A DNA stretch of 35,256 nucleotides from Acidimicrobiales bacterium (GCA_030040015.1 JASHUM010000099.1:1-35256), one strand, 5' to 3'; shown: positions 1-7,158, counted from the first letter of the stretch. Translations and numbers: made by a program. Notes: a model not told the origin generated them from the letters alone.

Positions 1-134
1 ACGAAGTCGACGCCTTGCGGGGGCTGCTCATCAACTCTCCTGCGCACTTGGGTGAGGACTTCGGAGTGCTCGTCCTGGCGGTGATCGTCGGGGTCGCGGC
101 GTCTTCGTCACTGGTGGCCCGCTTGGCCCGCTGA
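1..134 (+). CDS. ABC-2 type transporter permease, C-terminal end (partial)
   Basis: Only the last 43 codons are in the window. The open frame begins at base 3 and ends with TGA at 132-134. The peptide starts EVDALRGLL, then HLGEDFGVL, a hydrophobic stretch (VLVLAVIVGVAA) and a short basic tail. The 'VDALRGL' signature followed by a last membrane helix is typical of the C-terminus of DrrB-like ABC-2 permeases, which form the membrane part of drug or lipid exporters. The ATPase partner would lie upstream, outside the window. The PadR gene at 1151 could belong to the same locus because PadR regulators often control DrrAB-type exporters, but two opposite-strand genes lie between them, so that is inference. 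Confidence 0.75.
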   Translation, partial: EVDALRGLLINSPAHLGEDFGVLVLAVIVGVAASSSLVARLAR

Positions 135-635
135 TCAGCTCTTCTGGCCGTCCCGGAAGCGGTAGAGCAGCGGCAGGACCCGCATGTCCTTGGGTCTCCC
201 AGCGGCCTCCTTCGACCGGATGACATCGTCCAGCCCGGCCACCGGTACCTCGACGTCGCCCACCAGGACCACGACTGCGTGAGGCTCCATCTCGGTGTAG
301 GCGTCGTCGAATCCCGCCGGGCGCAACGTGATGTCGAATTCGCCGTAGGGACAGATCAGGTTCCAGCAGACAGCCGATGACAGCGAGGCCCCGTTGTGGT
401 GGAAGGGCAGTCCGTCTGGAGCCGATTCGGTGCGGATTCGCGCTCCGAGCTCCGTCAACGCAGCCGAGAGGTGTTCCATGTTCTGCTTCGACCCGTCCGG
501 AGTGATGTCGATGCCGCGAGTTGCCGGAATCGGTGCTTGCTGGGCGATTGCCGCGAACGCCCCGATGACGATGTAGCGGACCTCGTGCCGGTTGAGCGTT
601 GAGACGATCGCCGTCGGGTCGAGGACCGGGGTCAC
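135..635 (-). CDS. Nucleotidyltransferase-like protein, putative toxin of a TA-like pair
   Basis: A 166-residue protein with a GTG start. It is the second gene of a two-gene unit, beginning 4 bp after the stop of the XRE-type regulator at 640-990. The N-terminal half has the fold signature of small minimal/AbiEii-like nucleotidyltransferases (RYIVIGAFAAI, then TRGIDITPD, then NMEHLSAAL). A later GEFDITLRP supplies another acidic strand, and DVIRSKEAAGRPKD is the usual C-terminal helix of this family. In relatives as I remember them the first motif is GG and the metal motif reads T-R-D-I-D. Here these are GA and R-G-I-D, so the first metal-binding Asp appears replaced by Gly, a one-base change from GAC to GGC. 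Activity may therefore be lost or altered. There is no Shine-Dalgarno before the GTG, which fits translational coupling to the upstream gene. Toxin function is inferred from gene pairing only. Confidence 0.72.
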   Translation of the reverse strand: MTPVLDPTAIVSTLNRHEVRYIVIGAFAAIAQQAPIPATRGIDITPDGSKQNMEHLSAALTELGARIRTESAPDGLPFHHNGASLSSAVCWNLICPYGEFDITLRPAGFDDAYTEMEPHAVVVLVGDVEVPVAGLDDVIRSKEAAGRPKDMRVLPLLYRFRDGQKS

Positions 636-639
636 GGAG

Positions 640-990
640 TCAGTTGCTCGTGACGGTGCTGACGAGGTGTGCGCCGCGCCACAGGTCGATCTCGCCGTCC
701 CGTCGGTCCCGCTCGCTCTGGCTGCGACTGTGTTCCATTGCCTCGAGGACGTCGTCGTGCGGGTCGGCGGGCTCGAGGTGGAACCGCAGGTCGAGGCCGG
801 CGGCTCGCACGAGACGAAGAAGAGTGCCGACCGTGGGGTCCCGGAGGCCCCGCTCGTAGGCCGAGATCATGGTGCTCGGGACGCCGGCGCGCTCAGCCAG
901 CTCACGCTGGCTCATGCCGGCCTTCATCCGGGCCAACTGGAGGATGCCGGCGGCGACCCCCGGCAGCTCGGTCTCATACGATCGTGTCAT
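640..990 (-). CDS. XRE-family helix-turn-helix regulator, putative antitoxin
   Basis: A 116-residue protein. Residues about 15-70 form a Cro/CI-type HTH (LARMKAGMSQRELAERAG, then STMISAYERGLRDPTVGTLLRL). The C-terminal tail is acidic and polar (DPHDDVLEAMEHSR). The ATG at 988-990 was chosen over the much longer open frame because it fits the family length and lies inside a strong operator-like palindrome. A TACAAT -10 element stands seven bases upstream, which would put the transcript start on the A of the ATG (leaderless). The nucleotidyltransferase gene follows after 4 bp, so the two are probably one transcript. This regulator-first order is typical of autoregulated toxin-antitoxin pairs. 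It could also be a plain transcription factor. Confidence 0.85.
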   Translation of the reverse strand: MTRSYETELPGVAAGILQLARMKAGMSQRELAERAGVPSTMISAYERGLRDPTVGTLLRLVRAAGLDLRFHLEPADPHDDVLEAMEHSRSQSERDRRDGEIDLWRGAHLVSTVTSN

Positions 991-1003
991 AAACACGATT
1001 GTA
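977..1003 (-). promoter_or_regulatory. Operator palindrome overlapping a leaderless promoter of the XRE/nucleotidyltransferase unit
   Basis: ATCGTGT (981-987) and ACACGAT (993-999) are perfect inverted arms around a 5-base centre. After one mismatched pair, the arms extend with TAC (977-979) and GTA (1001-1003). The palindrome contains the start codon (988-990). On the minus strand it also covers TACAAT (1003-998), a good -10 hexamer placed for transcription to start at the ATG. No convincing -35 is visible. Binding of the XRE protein here would block its own promoter; that is inferred from position and symmetry. Confidence 0.7.
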
Positions 1004-1063
1004 CTAGTCCGGAGCCCTCCGGGAGCGGCTCCCGACCCGCGGCGCGCCCACGTGGGCCCAATC

Positions 1064-1073
1064 CGATATATCG
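1064..1073 (+). promoter_or_regulatory. AT-rich palindrome upstream of the PadR gene, possible PadR operator
   Basis: CGATATATCG is a perfect 10-bp palindrome 78 bp before the PadR start, in otherwise very G+C-rich DNA. PadR-family proteins commonly bind AT-rich ATAT-containing inverted repeats at their own promoters. No separate -10/-35 pair is evident. Confidence 0.45.
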
Positions 1074-1150
1074 TGATAGCACGACTCCCGGAGAAGGTCC
1101 GGGAGGTCCGGGGCGACCCGGAAGGATCGGGAAAAGGAAAAGAAGAGGAA

Positions 1151-1756
1151 ATGGCACACGAAGAAAGAGAAGCTAGAGAAGACCGAGAAGAGAGGTGGGC
1201 GGAGCGAGGCCGGGGACGGCAGCGCCGACGGCCATCGTGGTGGGATGACTTCGGGGACTGGCCGGGCCGCCACCGGGGCGGGCCCCGCATGCGTCGGGGC
1301 GACATCCGCTGGGCGTTGCTGGAAGCTCTGGGCGACGGGCCAGCGCACGGGTACGAGCTCATCACCCGTCTCGAGGAGCGCAGCGGGGGTGTTTGGCGCC
1401 CGAGTCCGGGTTCCGTCTACCCGACGTTGCAGATGCTCGAGGACGAGGGGCTCGTACGCTCCGAGGAGCGCGACGCAAAACGGGTCTACGAGCTGACCGA
1501 ACCCGGGCGAGCGGTGGCGGCGGAACGAGCCGCCCACGCACCGGAGGAGGGTGAGGGAAGTCCACGACGACCGGGTGGTCACAAGGGGTTCCGCAATATG
1601 CGCCTGGCCGGGGAGCGGATGGGCCCCACGATCGGGCCGCTGGTGATGGGTGCCCGGCAGGTGATGATGACCGGGGACGACGCGCAGGTCGAGAAAGGCC
1701 AGGAGATCCTCCGCCGGGCGACCAAGGAGCTCTACAAGATCCTGTCTGAGGACTGA
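1151..1756 (+). CDS. PadR-family transcriptional regulator
   Basis: A 201-residue protein. Residues about 1-45 are a highly charged Arg/Glu-rich extension. Residues about 48-125 are the winged helix of the PadR family (IRWALLEALGDGPAHGYELI, then the GSVYPTLQMLEDEGLV recognition helix and wing, then YELTEPG). A helical C-terminal part follows, as expected for the dimerisation region. The ATG at 1151 is preceded by a purine-rich AAGAGGAA stretch serving as ribosome-binding site. The open frame continues far upstream, but that part overlaps the XRE gene and has no family similarity. The gene ends 4 bp before the convergent gene at 1761. PadR proteins usually repress exporters and respond to small hydrophobic ligands; the ABC permease end at the window start is a candidate target only by proximity. 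Confidence 0.88.
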   Translation: MAHEEREAREDREERWAERGRGRQRRRPSWWDDFGDWPGRHRGGPRMRRGDIRWALLEALGDGPAHGYELITRLEERSGGVWRPSPGSVYPTLQMLEDEGLVRSEERDAKRVYELTEPGRAVAAERAAHAPEEGEGSPRRPGGHKGFRNMRLAGERMGPTIGPLVMGARQVMMTGDDAQVEKGQEILRRATKELYKILSED

Positions 1757-1760
1757 GCTC

Positions 1761-2216
1761 TCATCCGTTGTCTCGGTCGGCCAGGGACGCCAGGTAGGCG
1801 TTGTAGGCGGCGAGCTCGGGATCGTCGGCTTCGGCCTGCGCCAGCCGCGTGGTCATGTCGTCCGGCTGCTCGGCAACGGGTGAACCGGCGACGGGACCAC
1901 GCGACGGGGCTTCCGCGGCAAGTGCTTGTAAGGCGCGCTGTTGGCGGACTCCCCGGGCGCCGAGGGTTTCGGGGTCGTCGTGGATGAGGAACCACCAGAA
2001 GATGGTGCCGAAGAGGCCGAAGCACGGCCACATCACCGAGTAGACCCACCCGAGCCCGTTGCCGCCAAGGGCGATTCCCACTTGCCACCAGGCGGCGACG
2101 GCGCACCCGGGGATCCAGATGGCCAGGGTGATGTGGGCGATGATCGCCCGCTTCGTCAGCCACCGAGATCCCCGGCCGTGCATCGCTTGGCGGGTGCCGG
2201 CCGGGAGAAAGGTCAT
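1761..2216 (-). CDS. Small hypothetical membrane protein coupled to DUF3817 gene
   Basis: A 151-residue protein. Its ATG overlaps the stop of the DUF3817 gene as ATGA (2216-2213), so translation is probably coupled. It has two hydrophobic segments: residues about 22-46 (IIAHITLAIWIPGCAVAAWW) and about 57-78 (YSVMWPCFGLFGTIFWWFL). A cytoplasmic-looking, Ala/Glu-rich tail follows (residues about 80-151) with a possible short helix near LAAYNAYLASLADRDNG. I do not recognise a named domain. The pairing with a DUF3817 protein suggests a two-subunit membrane unit, but no activity can be assigned. Confidence 0.75.
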   Translation of the reverse strand: MTFLPAGTRQAMHGRGSRWLTKRAIIAHITLAIWIPGCAVAAWWQVGIALGGNGLGWVYSVMWPCFGLFGTIFWWFLIHDDPETLGARGVRQQRALQALAAEAPSRGPVAGSPVAEQPDDMTTRLAQAEADDPELAAYNAYLASLADRDNG

Positions 2217-2587
2217 GGTTGGGGGACAGCCGGTGCCATCTCCGGTTGGGCGTCTGATCCCACCATGCGCTCGTAGCGGCGGGTGAGCAGGCGCTCGGCC
2301 ACGATGGCGCAGAAGGGAACCGTGCCGGCCAGGAGCACGGGGATCATCCACAAGAGCGGCACCCGCAGCCGGCGGGTGAACTCGAAGGCGACTACCAGGT
2401 AGACCAGGTACAGGTATCCGTGCATGGTGCCCACGATTCGTACGATCCAGAGGTTGTTGTCCCAGATCTGCAGGGGCACCCCGACGAAAACCAGGATGAT
2501 GAGCAGCACGGCGGTGGTGTAGGCGAGCACGCGGTAGCGCAAGAGCACGCGCCGGTCGGCCGGCTTCAGTTGGAACGGAGCTGCCAC
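2213..2587 (-). CDS. DUF3817 family integral membrane protein
   Basis: A 124-residue protein with three or four membrane segments. The sequence LLRYRVLAYTTAVLLIILVF, followed by a conserved glycine/proline turn, MHGYLYLVYL and ipvLLAGTVPF-FVAERL-like end, matches the actinobacterial DUF3817 (TIGR03954-type) family in order and length. The frame is open further upstream. The GTG at 2587 was chosen because it gives the usual short N-terminus, about 12 residues before the first conserved LLRYR; an alternative GTG lies at 2611. Neither start has a clear ribosome-binding site. The gene overlaps the downstream small membrane protein gene by 4 bp. The function of the family is unknown. Confidence 0.8.
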   Translation of the reverse strand: MAAPFQLKPADRRVLLRYRVLAYTTAVLLIILVFVGVPLQIWDNNLWIVRIVGTMHGYLYLVYLVVAFEFTRRLRVPLLWMIPVLLAGTVPFCAIVAERLLTRRYERMVGSDAQPEMAPAVPQP

Positions 2588-2716
2588 TGCCCGAATACGG
2601 TACTGGCACACACGGAGGGGAGGGGACCGCCCGATCCCTCGATGAGCCGGGACGTCTCGGCCTTCGAACAAGACGAAGGGCGACTGCCGACACTGCGAGC
2701 TGGAGCCCACGCGTCG

Positions 2717-2732
2717 ACGCGCTGAGGCGCGT
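2717..2732 (-). terminator. Hairpin downstream of the HNH gene, possible terminator
   Basis: ACGCGC and GCGCGT pair perfectly around a TGAG loop, starting 8 bases after the HNH gene stop. There is no T-tract, as is common for actinobacterial hairpin terminators. An overlapping 12-bp palindrome (CGCGTCGACGCG, 2710-2721) offers an alternative fold. Confidence 0.4.
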
Positions 2733-2740
2733 GCTCGTCC

Positions 2741-3961
2741 TCACCCGGTGTCTTCGAAGAGCGGGCCCTTGGCCCCGCTCGGTGGGGGCTTGAAATCCCA
2801 CTTGCCCGGCCCGCCCAAGAGCAAGAAGCCCCCATAGGTGATGAGGTCGTGGTGGCGACTGCAGACCCGGGCCAACTCGGCCAGGCTCGTAGTGCCCGAG
2901 AGGGCGAAGTCCTGCTTCCAGTGGTGGTTCTCGAGTCCGTGGGCAACGGAACATCCGGGCACCACACAAGTCGGATCGCGGAAGTCGAGCGCGCTCTGCG
3001 TGTGGGCGCTGACAGTCCGACCGATGTGGCTGACGTGGAGTACGTCGACTCCGTCGTGGACGAACGTCTTCACGAACGCCTCGGGGAGCAGTTCCCTTAC
3101 CGTCGCCACCGGCACTGGGCCCAAACCGACGATCTCACAGGTCTCGCCGCTGATCGTATGGCCGCGTCGCAAAGCCGCGGCGTCAACCCTGATGTTCACG
3201 ACGTAACTCGACCCCGTCTTCCCCTTGTCGTCGGCCGAAGTCGCCTGGGTCCGTGCCGTTCCAGTCGTGAGCGCGACGAGGGCATCAGCCCGATACGCGT
3301 CGGCTGACTCGCGGGTTCCGGACTTGCGGGCCTCTTCGAAAAGGGCATCGGCCTCCGCCTGCAGGGCACCGGCCAGTCGGGCACCGGCATCGGGCGTAAG
3401 GCGGGCATCGAGACAGAACGCACCCATGTGGTCAGTGAAGGTCCGCACGTAGCGGCGCTCCTTGATGGCCCTGTAGCGAGCCGCCTCGTCCTCTCGTGAC
3501 GACGATTGAGCCATGACCTGACGCGAGCGGTGCTTGAGCGTCTTGAGGCTTTCCTTGCCGGCCAGCTCCAGCAGCTCTGCCTCGGCCGACGGGTCCTTGT
3601 CCGCGGCTCTGGCCACCTCGTTGACCTGGGCGCTCGACAGCGATCCCCCTCGTAGGGCATCGGCGGTGTCGGGGAGATCCACGAGCCGACGGGATGTCTC
3701 GATGGCCGCGATCGCCTCTCCCATCGGGCCCTGGGTTTGCTCCGCCAGCCATGAGGCAGGACTGGAGTGGCCCTGGTCGATCCAGACATTGGCGTCTGCG
3801 GCGCGCCCGGCGAAGATCGTCATGCCGGCGGCTGCCAGGCGATGTAGCTCGGCGAAATCCTGGACGAGGCCGGCGGCGCGGTTGCTCGTGACGCGCCCCG
3901 GATCGGCGTCGGCCAGGAACGCCCGGACTTGGCGGATGGCGGTAGCGATGCCGGAGGCCAT
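2741..3961 (-). CDS. DUF222 / HNH endonuclease domain protein
   Basis: A 406-residue protein. The N-terminal about 290 residues match the actinobacterial DUF222 region (an AFLADADPGR-type start, SPASWLAEQTQG, RLTPDAGARLAGALQAEADALFEEARK and DAYRADALVAL blocks). The C-terminus is an HNH-type zinc nuclease module: DPTCVVPGCSVAHGLENHHW, then LARVCSRHHDLITYGGF, then a GGPGKW end. Cysteines in CVVPGC and in VCSRHH would bind zinc, and NHH and RHH carry the catalytic and metal histidines. Such proteins occur in many copies in actinobacterial genomes and their biological role is poorly known. The ATG at 3961 gives the usual family N-terminus. An alternative ATG at 4006 would overlap the start of the divergent gene at 3995. 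A 12-bp palindrome and hairpin lie just past the stop. Confidence 0.88.
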   Translation of the reverse strand: MASGIATAIRQVRAFLADADPGRVTSNRAAGLVQDFAELHRLAAAGMTIFAGRAADANVWIDQGHSSPASWLAEQTQGPMGEAIAAIETSRRLVDLPDTADALRGGSLSSAQVNEVARAADKDPSAEAELLELAGKESLKTLKHRSRQVMAQSSSREDEAARYRAIKERRYVRTFTDHMGAFCLDARLTPDAGARLAGALQAEADALFEEARKSGTRESADAYRADALVALTTGTARTQATSADDKGKTGSSYVVNIRVDAAALRRGHTISGETCEIVGLGPVPVATVRELLPEAFVKTFVHDGVDVLHVSHIGRTVSAHTQSALDFRDPTCVVPGCSVAHGLENHHWKQDFALSGTTSLAELARVCSRHHDLITYGGFLLLGGPGKWDFKPPPSGAKGPLFEDTG

Positions 3962-3994
3962 GGAGAAGATGATGACAAGAGGGTGTAACGACAC

Positions 3995-4252
3995 ATGAAA
4001 CGGCATGAGGCGCGTACGCTGGAGGAGGTGAGGGGTGACCGGGTCGAGATCGTGGTGGACGTGGGCGAGGGCGTACAGCGCTTCGAGGTGATCGCTTCCA
4101 AAGCGGGCCGTCGGGTGGAGGTCTCGAGCGGCAGGTCCATCATCGAGGTGAGCGAGGTCACGCGGACCGGACGCGCTGTGCGCAGCGCACGCTTCATGGC
4201 CAGCCGGGTGGTTGCCGTGGTCGAGCATCCCGTCGACGCCGGCCCGGACTGA
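3995..4252 (+). CDS. Small hypothetical protein
   Basis: An 85-residue open frame, divergent from the HNH gene with 33 bp between the proposed starts. The product alternates hydrophobic and polar residues (DRVEIVVDVGEGVQRFEVIA, then RSIIEVSEVTRTG and VRSARFMASRVVAVVEHP), suggesting an all-beta fold. Third codon positions are G/C-rich, as in real genes here. No Cys and no membrane segment are present. A GAGGG lies 9 bases before the ATG. A GTG at 4028 directly behind GGAGGA is an alternative start. I do not recognise the family. The last codons run into a 33-bp tandem repeat. Confidence 0.5.
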   Translation: MKRHEARTLEEVRGDRVEIVVDVGEGVQRFEVIASKAGRRVEVSSGRSIIEVSEVTRTGRAVRSARFMASRVVAVVEHPVDAGPD

Positions 4253-4350
4253 CGCGGGGCCGGGACTCGACGCCGGCCGGGACTGACGCGGGGCGGGGAC
4301 CGACGCCGGCCGGGGCCGACGCCGGCCCGGACTGACGCGGGGCAGGGACC
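4235..4350. repeat. Tandem repeat, unit about 33 bp
   Basis: GACGCCGGCC-GGACTGACGCGGGGC-GGGAC-type units run head to tail at 4235-4268, 4269-4301, 4302-4317 (truncated unit) and 4318-4350, and a degenerate tail continues to about 4360. The first unit includes the end of the small gene at 3995-4252. The rest is intergenic. Replication slippage is the simplest origin. Confidence 0.75.
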
Positions 4351-4445
4351 GGCGCTGGGCGGCGGGACCGTCCGGGCCTGGGGTGGACATGTCCGGCATG
4401 GCGGTGGCTACTCTTTGCGGGTAAATGAGCGCTCTGTGAAGTAGA

Positions 4446-4487
4446 CCCGGGGAAAAGCCGGGCTTTCGGAGGACCTTTTCCCCTGGG
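4446..4487 (+). promoter_or_regulatory. Structured leader with mutually exclusive hairpins before the GGDEF/EAL gene
   Basis: GGGGAAAAG (4449-4457) pairs perfectly with CTTTTCCCC (4475-4483), and CCC (4446-4448) extends the stem with GGG (4485-4487) across a one-base bulge. The same 5' arm can instead form CCCGG (4446-4450) with CCGGG (4458-4462). The two folds exclude each other. The element ends 33 bases before the ribosome-binding site of the c-di-GMP gene. I do not find the conserved sequence elements of the c-di-GMP-I riboswitch, so the identity is open. Confidence 0.45.
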
Positions 4488-4541
4488 CCGATCGGAAACA
4501 TCCAGGTCAAGCTGAGGATCGGAAGGAGGCGCCGAACCCCG

Positions 4542-6806
4542 ATGGCGTCCCGGATCGGGCGGGAGCGAGACAAGCAGCCGACAGCCGGGCCCACGCGCCT
4601 GGATATCGGCCTCCCGAGAATGATCGTCGTGGCGCTGACCGGCGCCGCCTTCATCGCCTTGTGGCGAGCGGGATGGCTGGGAACCCTTCCGCTCGCGCTC
4701 ATCATCGGCGTCCTGTTGGCGGCCGGCGCAGCCAGTGAGGTGACCTACCAGGTGGCGCGCTCGCGCCGCGGATTCGGGCTCCTCATCGTCATACCCGTCG
4801 CTGCCGTGACGGTCGTCATCTACAGCATCGCCTGGGGTCCAGCCCTCGCCATCGGGTACCTCTATCCGCTCAGCGAGGCCTTCAAGCTCGAACGGCCCCC
4901 ACCCATGCTTCCCGTCCTGATCACGCTCACGGTGGGACTGGGCACCGGTGAGATCCTCGTCGCCGAGAGAGTGGTGCACAGCTACGTGCCGACTCCCTAC
5001 GTCCACGGACTGGCGCTGCTCGGCCTGCTCGGGATCCTCGTGGTCTTCCAAATGCTCTCGGTCGCATCCACAGCGACAAAGAAGGCCGCGCTCGTGCTGG
5101 GGGATCGAGAGGAGAGCTTCCGCGCCCTCTTCACCAACAACCCCCAGCCCATGTGGGTGTACGACGAAGGGACCCTGGAGATCCTGGCCGTGAACGACGC
5201 CGCCGTTGAGCGCTACGGCTACAGCCAGGAGCGCTGGCTTTCGATGCGCATCACCGACATCCGCCCAGTCGACGAGCTCGACCTGCTCGCTGCCGACCTT
5301 GCCAAGTCCCGCGGCGACTATGAGCAGAGCTCAGGGTGGCACCATGTCTTCGCCGACGGCTCGGTCATCGACGTAGAGATCTCGTCGCACCGCACCGAGT
5401 ACCTCGGGCGCAAGGCCGTACTCGTCTCCGCCTTCGACGTGACCGAGCGCAACCGACTCGAAGCCCACCTCCGGGCACAGGCCTTCCTCGACGACCTGAC
5501 CGGTCTCCCCAACAGGGTCCAACTTGCCGAGCGGCTGACGGCGATGGAAGCGGACGCCGCCATGTCGGGCTTCGCCCTGGCGGTGCTCGTTCTCGACTTG
5601 GACGACTTCAGCCAGCTCAACTCGGCGTTGAGCTTCGACGTCGGGGATCGCATCTTGCGGGCCGTGGCGGAGGAGCTTCAAAAGTTCTCCCACCACATGG
5701 TCGCCCGGGTGGGGGCAGACGAGTTCGCCGTCGTCGTGCCGGTGTCAGCGGATTCGGCGCGGGAGTGGACCGAGCGGTTGGCAGAAGAACTGCGTACCAG
5801 GTTGACGCGTCCCATCCATCTCGACGACCTCGTGGTGGGTGACGACCTGGTGGTGGGGATAGAGGTGAGCGTCGGAGCAGCCATCGGACCGCTCCCTCCT
5901 GGCTCCTCCATGTCGCTGCTCTCCGGGGCCGAGAACAACCTGCGGGTGGCCAAGGCCTCCCTTACGAGGGTCGCAACCCGGGACCTCAGGGAGAGCGGAC
6001 CGTACGAAGAGGCCCTGGCTGTCGTGGCCGAGCTCCGCGTCGCCATCGAGAGCGGCGACCTGTGCCTGCACTATCAGCCCAAGATGGACCTGGCGACAGG
6101 TTCCATCTCGGGCGTCGAGGCGTTGGTGCGCTGGCAGCACCGCCGGCGGGGGCTGCTGGCACCCGCCGCCTTCATGCCCCTGGCCGAGCGCACCGGACTG
6201 ATCGGTCCGCTCACCCATTTCGTGCTCAGGGAGTCGATTTCCCAGCTCGCGCAGTGGCGGGCTCGAGGTATCGAGATCTCCATGAGCGTCAACCTCGGCG
6301 CCGCCAACCTCGATGATCCGGCATTGCCGGAGTACGTGACCGAGTTGCTCCGACAGCACGGTGCTCAACCTCGCCACTTGATCTTGGAGATCACAGAAGG
6401 CGCAGTAATGGTCGAATCGGAGCGGACCACCTCGGTCGTCCAACAGCTCAATCGCGTCGGCGTCCAGCTCTCCATCGACGACTTCGGAACAGCCCATTCG
6501 TCGTTGGCACGGCTGAGGACGCTCCCTATCCGGGAGATCAAGCTCGACAAGACGTTCGTGACCAACATGGAGGCGACGTGGCACGACGAGACCATCGTCC
6601 GCTCATCCATCAACCTGGGCCATGACCTGGGCCTGCGGGTGGTCGCAGAGGGGATCGAGAGCGAGTCCGTCGCCGACCACCTGCGCCGAATGAGGTGCGA
6701 TGTCGGACAGGGCTACTGGCTGGCGGAGCCGATGACGGCGGGCACGGCGACCACCTGGCTGGAACTCGCCTCGGCGCGTCAGGGCGCGACGGCCACACCC
6801 ATCTAG
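4542..6806 (+). CDS. Membrane PAS-GGDEF-EAL protein, probable c-di-GMP phosphodiesterase
   Basis: A 754-residue protein. Residues about 25-180 hold about six membrane helices, a sensory membrane domain. Residues about 192-305 are a PAS domain (FRALFTNNPQPMWVYDEG, ending SAFDVTERNRLE). Residues about 310-470 are a GGDEF domain starting DDLTGLPNR. Its signature reads RVGADEF rather than GGDEF, so cyclase activity is doubtful. Residues about 490-740 are an EAL domain with key residues kept: EALVRW, the Asn in SMSVNLG, LEITEG, IDDFGTAHSSL, IKLDKTFV, VAEGIES and GQGYW. The likely activity is hydrolysis of c-di-GMP at the inner membrane, with the degenerate GGDEF perhaps binding GTP as activator. 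GGAAGGAGG (4521-4529) lies 12 bases before the ATG. The leader contains alternative hairpins. The gene ends in TAG, showing that TAG is a normal stop here. Confidence 0.93.
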   Translation: MASRIGRERDKQPTAGPTRLDIGLPRMIVVALTGAAFIALWRAGWLGTLPLALIIGVLLAAGAASEVTYQVARSRRGFGLLIVIPVAAVTVVIYSIAWGPALAIGYLYPLSEAFKLERPPPMLPVLITLTVGLGTGEILVAERVVHSYVPTPYVHGLALLGLLGILVVFQMLSVASTATKKAALVLGDREESFRALFTNNPQPMWVYDEGTLEILAVNDAAVERYGYSQERWLSMRITDIRPVDELDLLAADLAKSRGDYEQSSGWHHVFADGSVIDVEISSHRTEYLGRKAVLVSAFDVTERNRLEAHLRAQAFLDDLTGLPNRVQLAERLTAMEADAAMSGFALAVLVLDLDDFSQLNSALSFDVGDRILRAVAEELQKFSHHMVARVGADEFAVVVPVSADSAREWTERLAEELRTRLTRPIHLDDLVVGDDLVVGIEVSVGAAIGPLPPGSSMSLLSGAENNLRVAKASLTRVATRDLRESGPYEEALAVVAELRVAIESGDLCLHYQPKMDLATGSISGVEALVRWQHRRRGLLAPAAFMPLAERTGLIGPLTHFVLRESISQLAQWRARGIEISMSVNLGAANLDDPALPEYVTELLRQHGAQPRHLILEITEGAVMVESERTTSVVQQLNRVGVQLSIDDFGTAHSSLARLRTLPIREIKLDKTFVTNMEATWHDETIVRSSINLGHDLGLRVVAEGIESESVADHLRRMRCDVGQGYWLAEPMTAGTATTWLELASARQGATATPI

Positions 6807-6840
6807 TCAAGTGTCGACCGTGTCGTCATGCCGACGGCAT

Positions 6841-6875
6841 CGAGGTCGAGGAGTCGAGGTCGAGGAGTCGAGGAG
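6841..6875. repeat. 14-bp tandem repeat, 2.5 copies
   Basis: CGAGGTCGAGGAGT occurs twice in a row (6841-6854, 6855-6868), followed by half a unit (6869-6875). It lies in the gap after the GGDEF/EAL gene, just before a hairpin. Confidence 0.8.
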
Positions 6876-6880
6876 CGGAT

Positions 6881-6908
6881 GTCGGGCTCCCCCGTCGGAC
6901 AGCCCGAC
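6881..6908 (+). terminator. Hairpin downstream of the GGDEF/EAL gene, possible terminator
   Basis: GTCGGGCT (6881-6888) and AGCCCGAC (6901-6908) are perfect 8-bp arms around a 12-base loop, 74 bases after the stop of the GGDEF/EAL gene. Only a weak TTCC follows, so termination is plausible rather than certain. Confidence 0.45.
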
Positions 6909-7018
6909 TTCCACTCCTCCCAGCGCCCCTCCGCGCCACTCGACAGCAGATTGGACCGCATTGCCGGGCCCGTGTCAACGGACGGAACACGTTCACACAC
7001 GGATGGCACAAGGGGGCG

Positions 7019-7059
7019 GTGGCAGGAGACTCGGCGGAAACGGCCATTGCTCCTGCCAC
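7019..7059. repeat. Perfect 10-bp inverted repeat in the intergenic region
   Basis: GTGGCAGGAG (7019-7028) and CTCCTGCCAC (7050-7059) are perfect inverted arms around a 21-base loop. It lies in the 350-bp gap between the GGDEF/EAL gene and the next possible small gene. No convincing coding frame covers it. A weaker 5-bp stem (CGTGT/ACACG) lies just upstream at 6971-6991. This may be part of a small structured RNA or a terminator for either strand. Confidence 0.5.
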
Positions 7060-7158
7060 ACGGTGCCCATGGCAAGGACGTTCGGCCCTAGGAAATGACC
7101 GGTCGACATTGGTTAGCTGACTCCAAGATCCGGCGGCGGGAGTTTGGAGACAGTGGCG

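Noticed and set aside
4414-4541. c-di-GMP-I riboswitch before the GGDEF/EAL gene
   Set aside because: Tempting because of the gene downstream, but the characteristic conserved sequence blocks of that aptamer are not found by eye. Kept only as an unidentified structured leader.
6803-7120. Several overlapping ORFs in the spacer after the GGDEF/EAL gene
   Set aside because: Their translations are Arg/Ser/Pro-rich and come from repeats and hairpins, without ribosome-binding sites or protein-like pattern.
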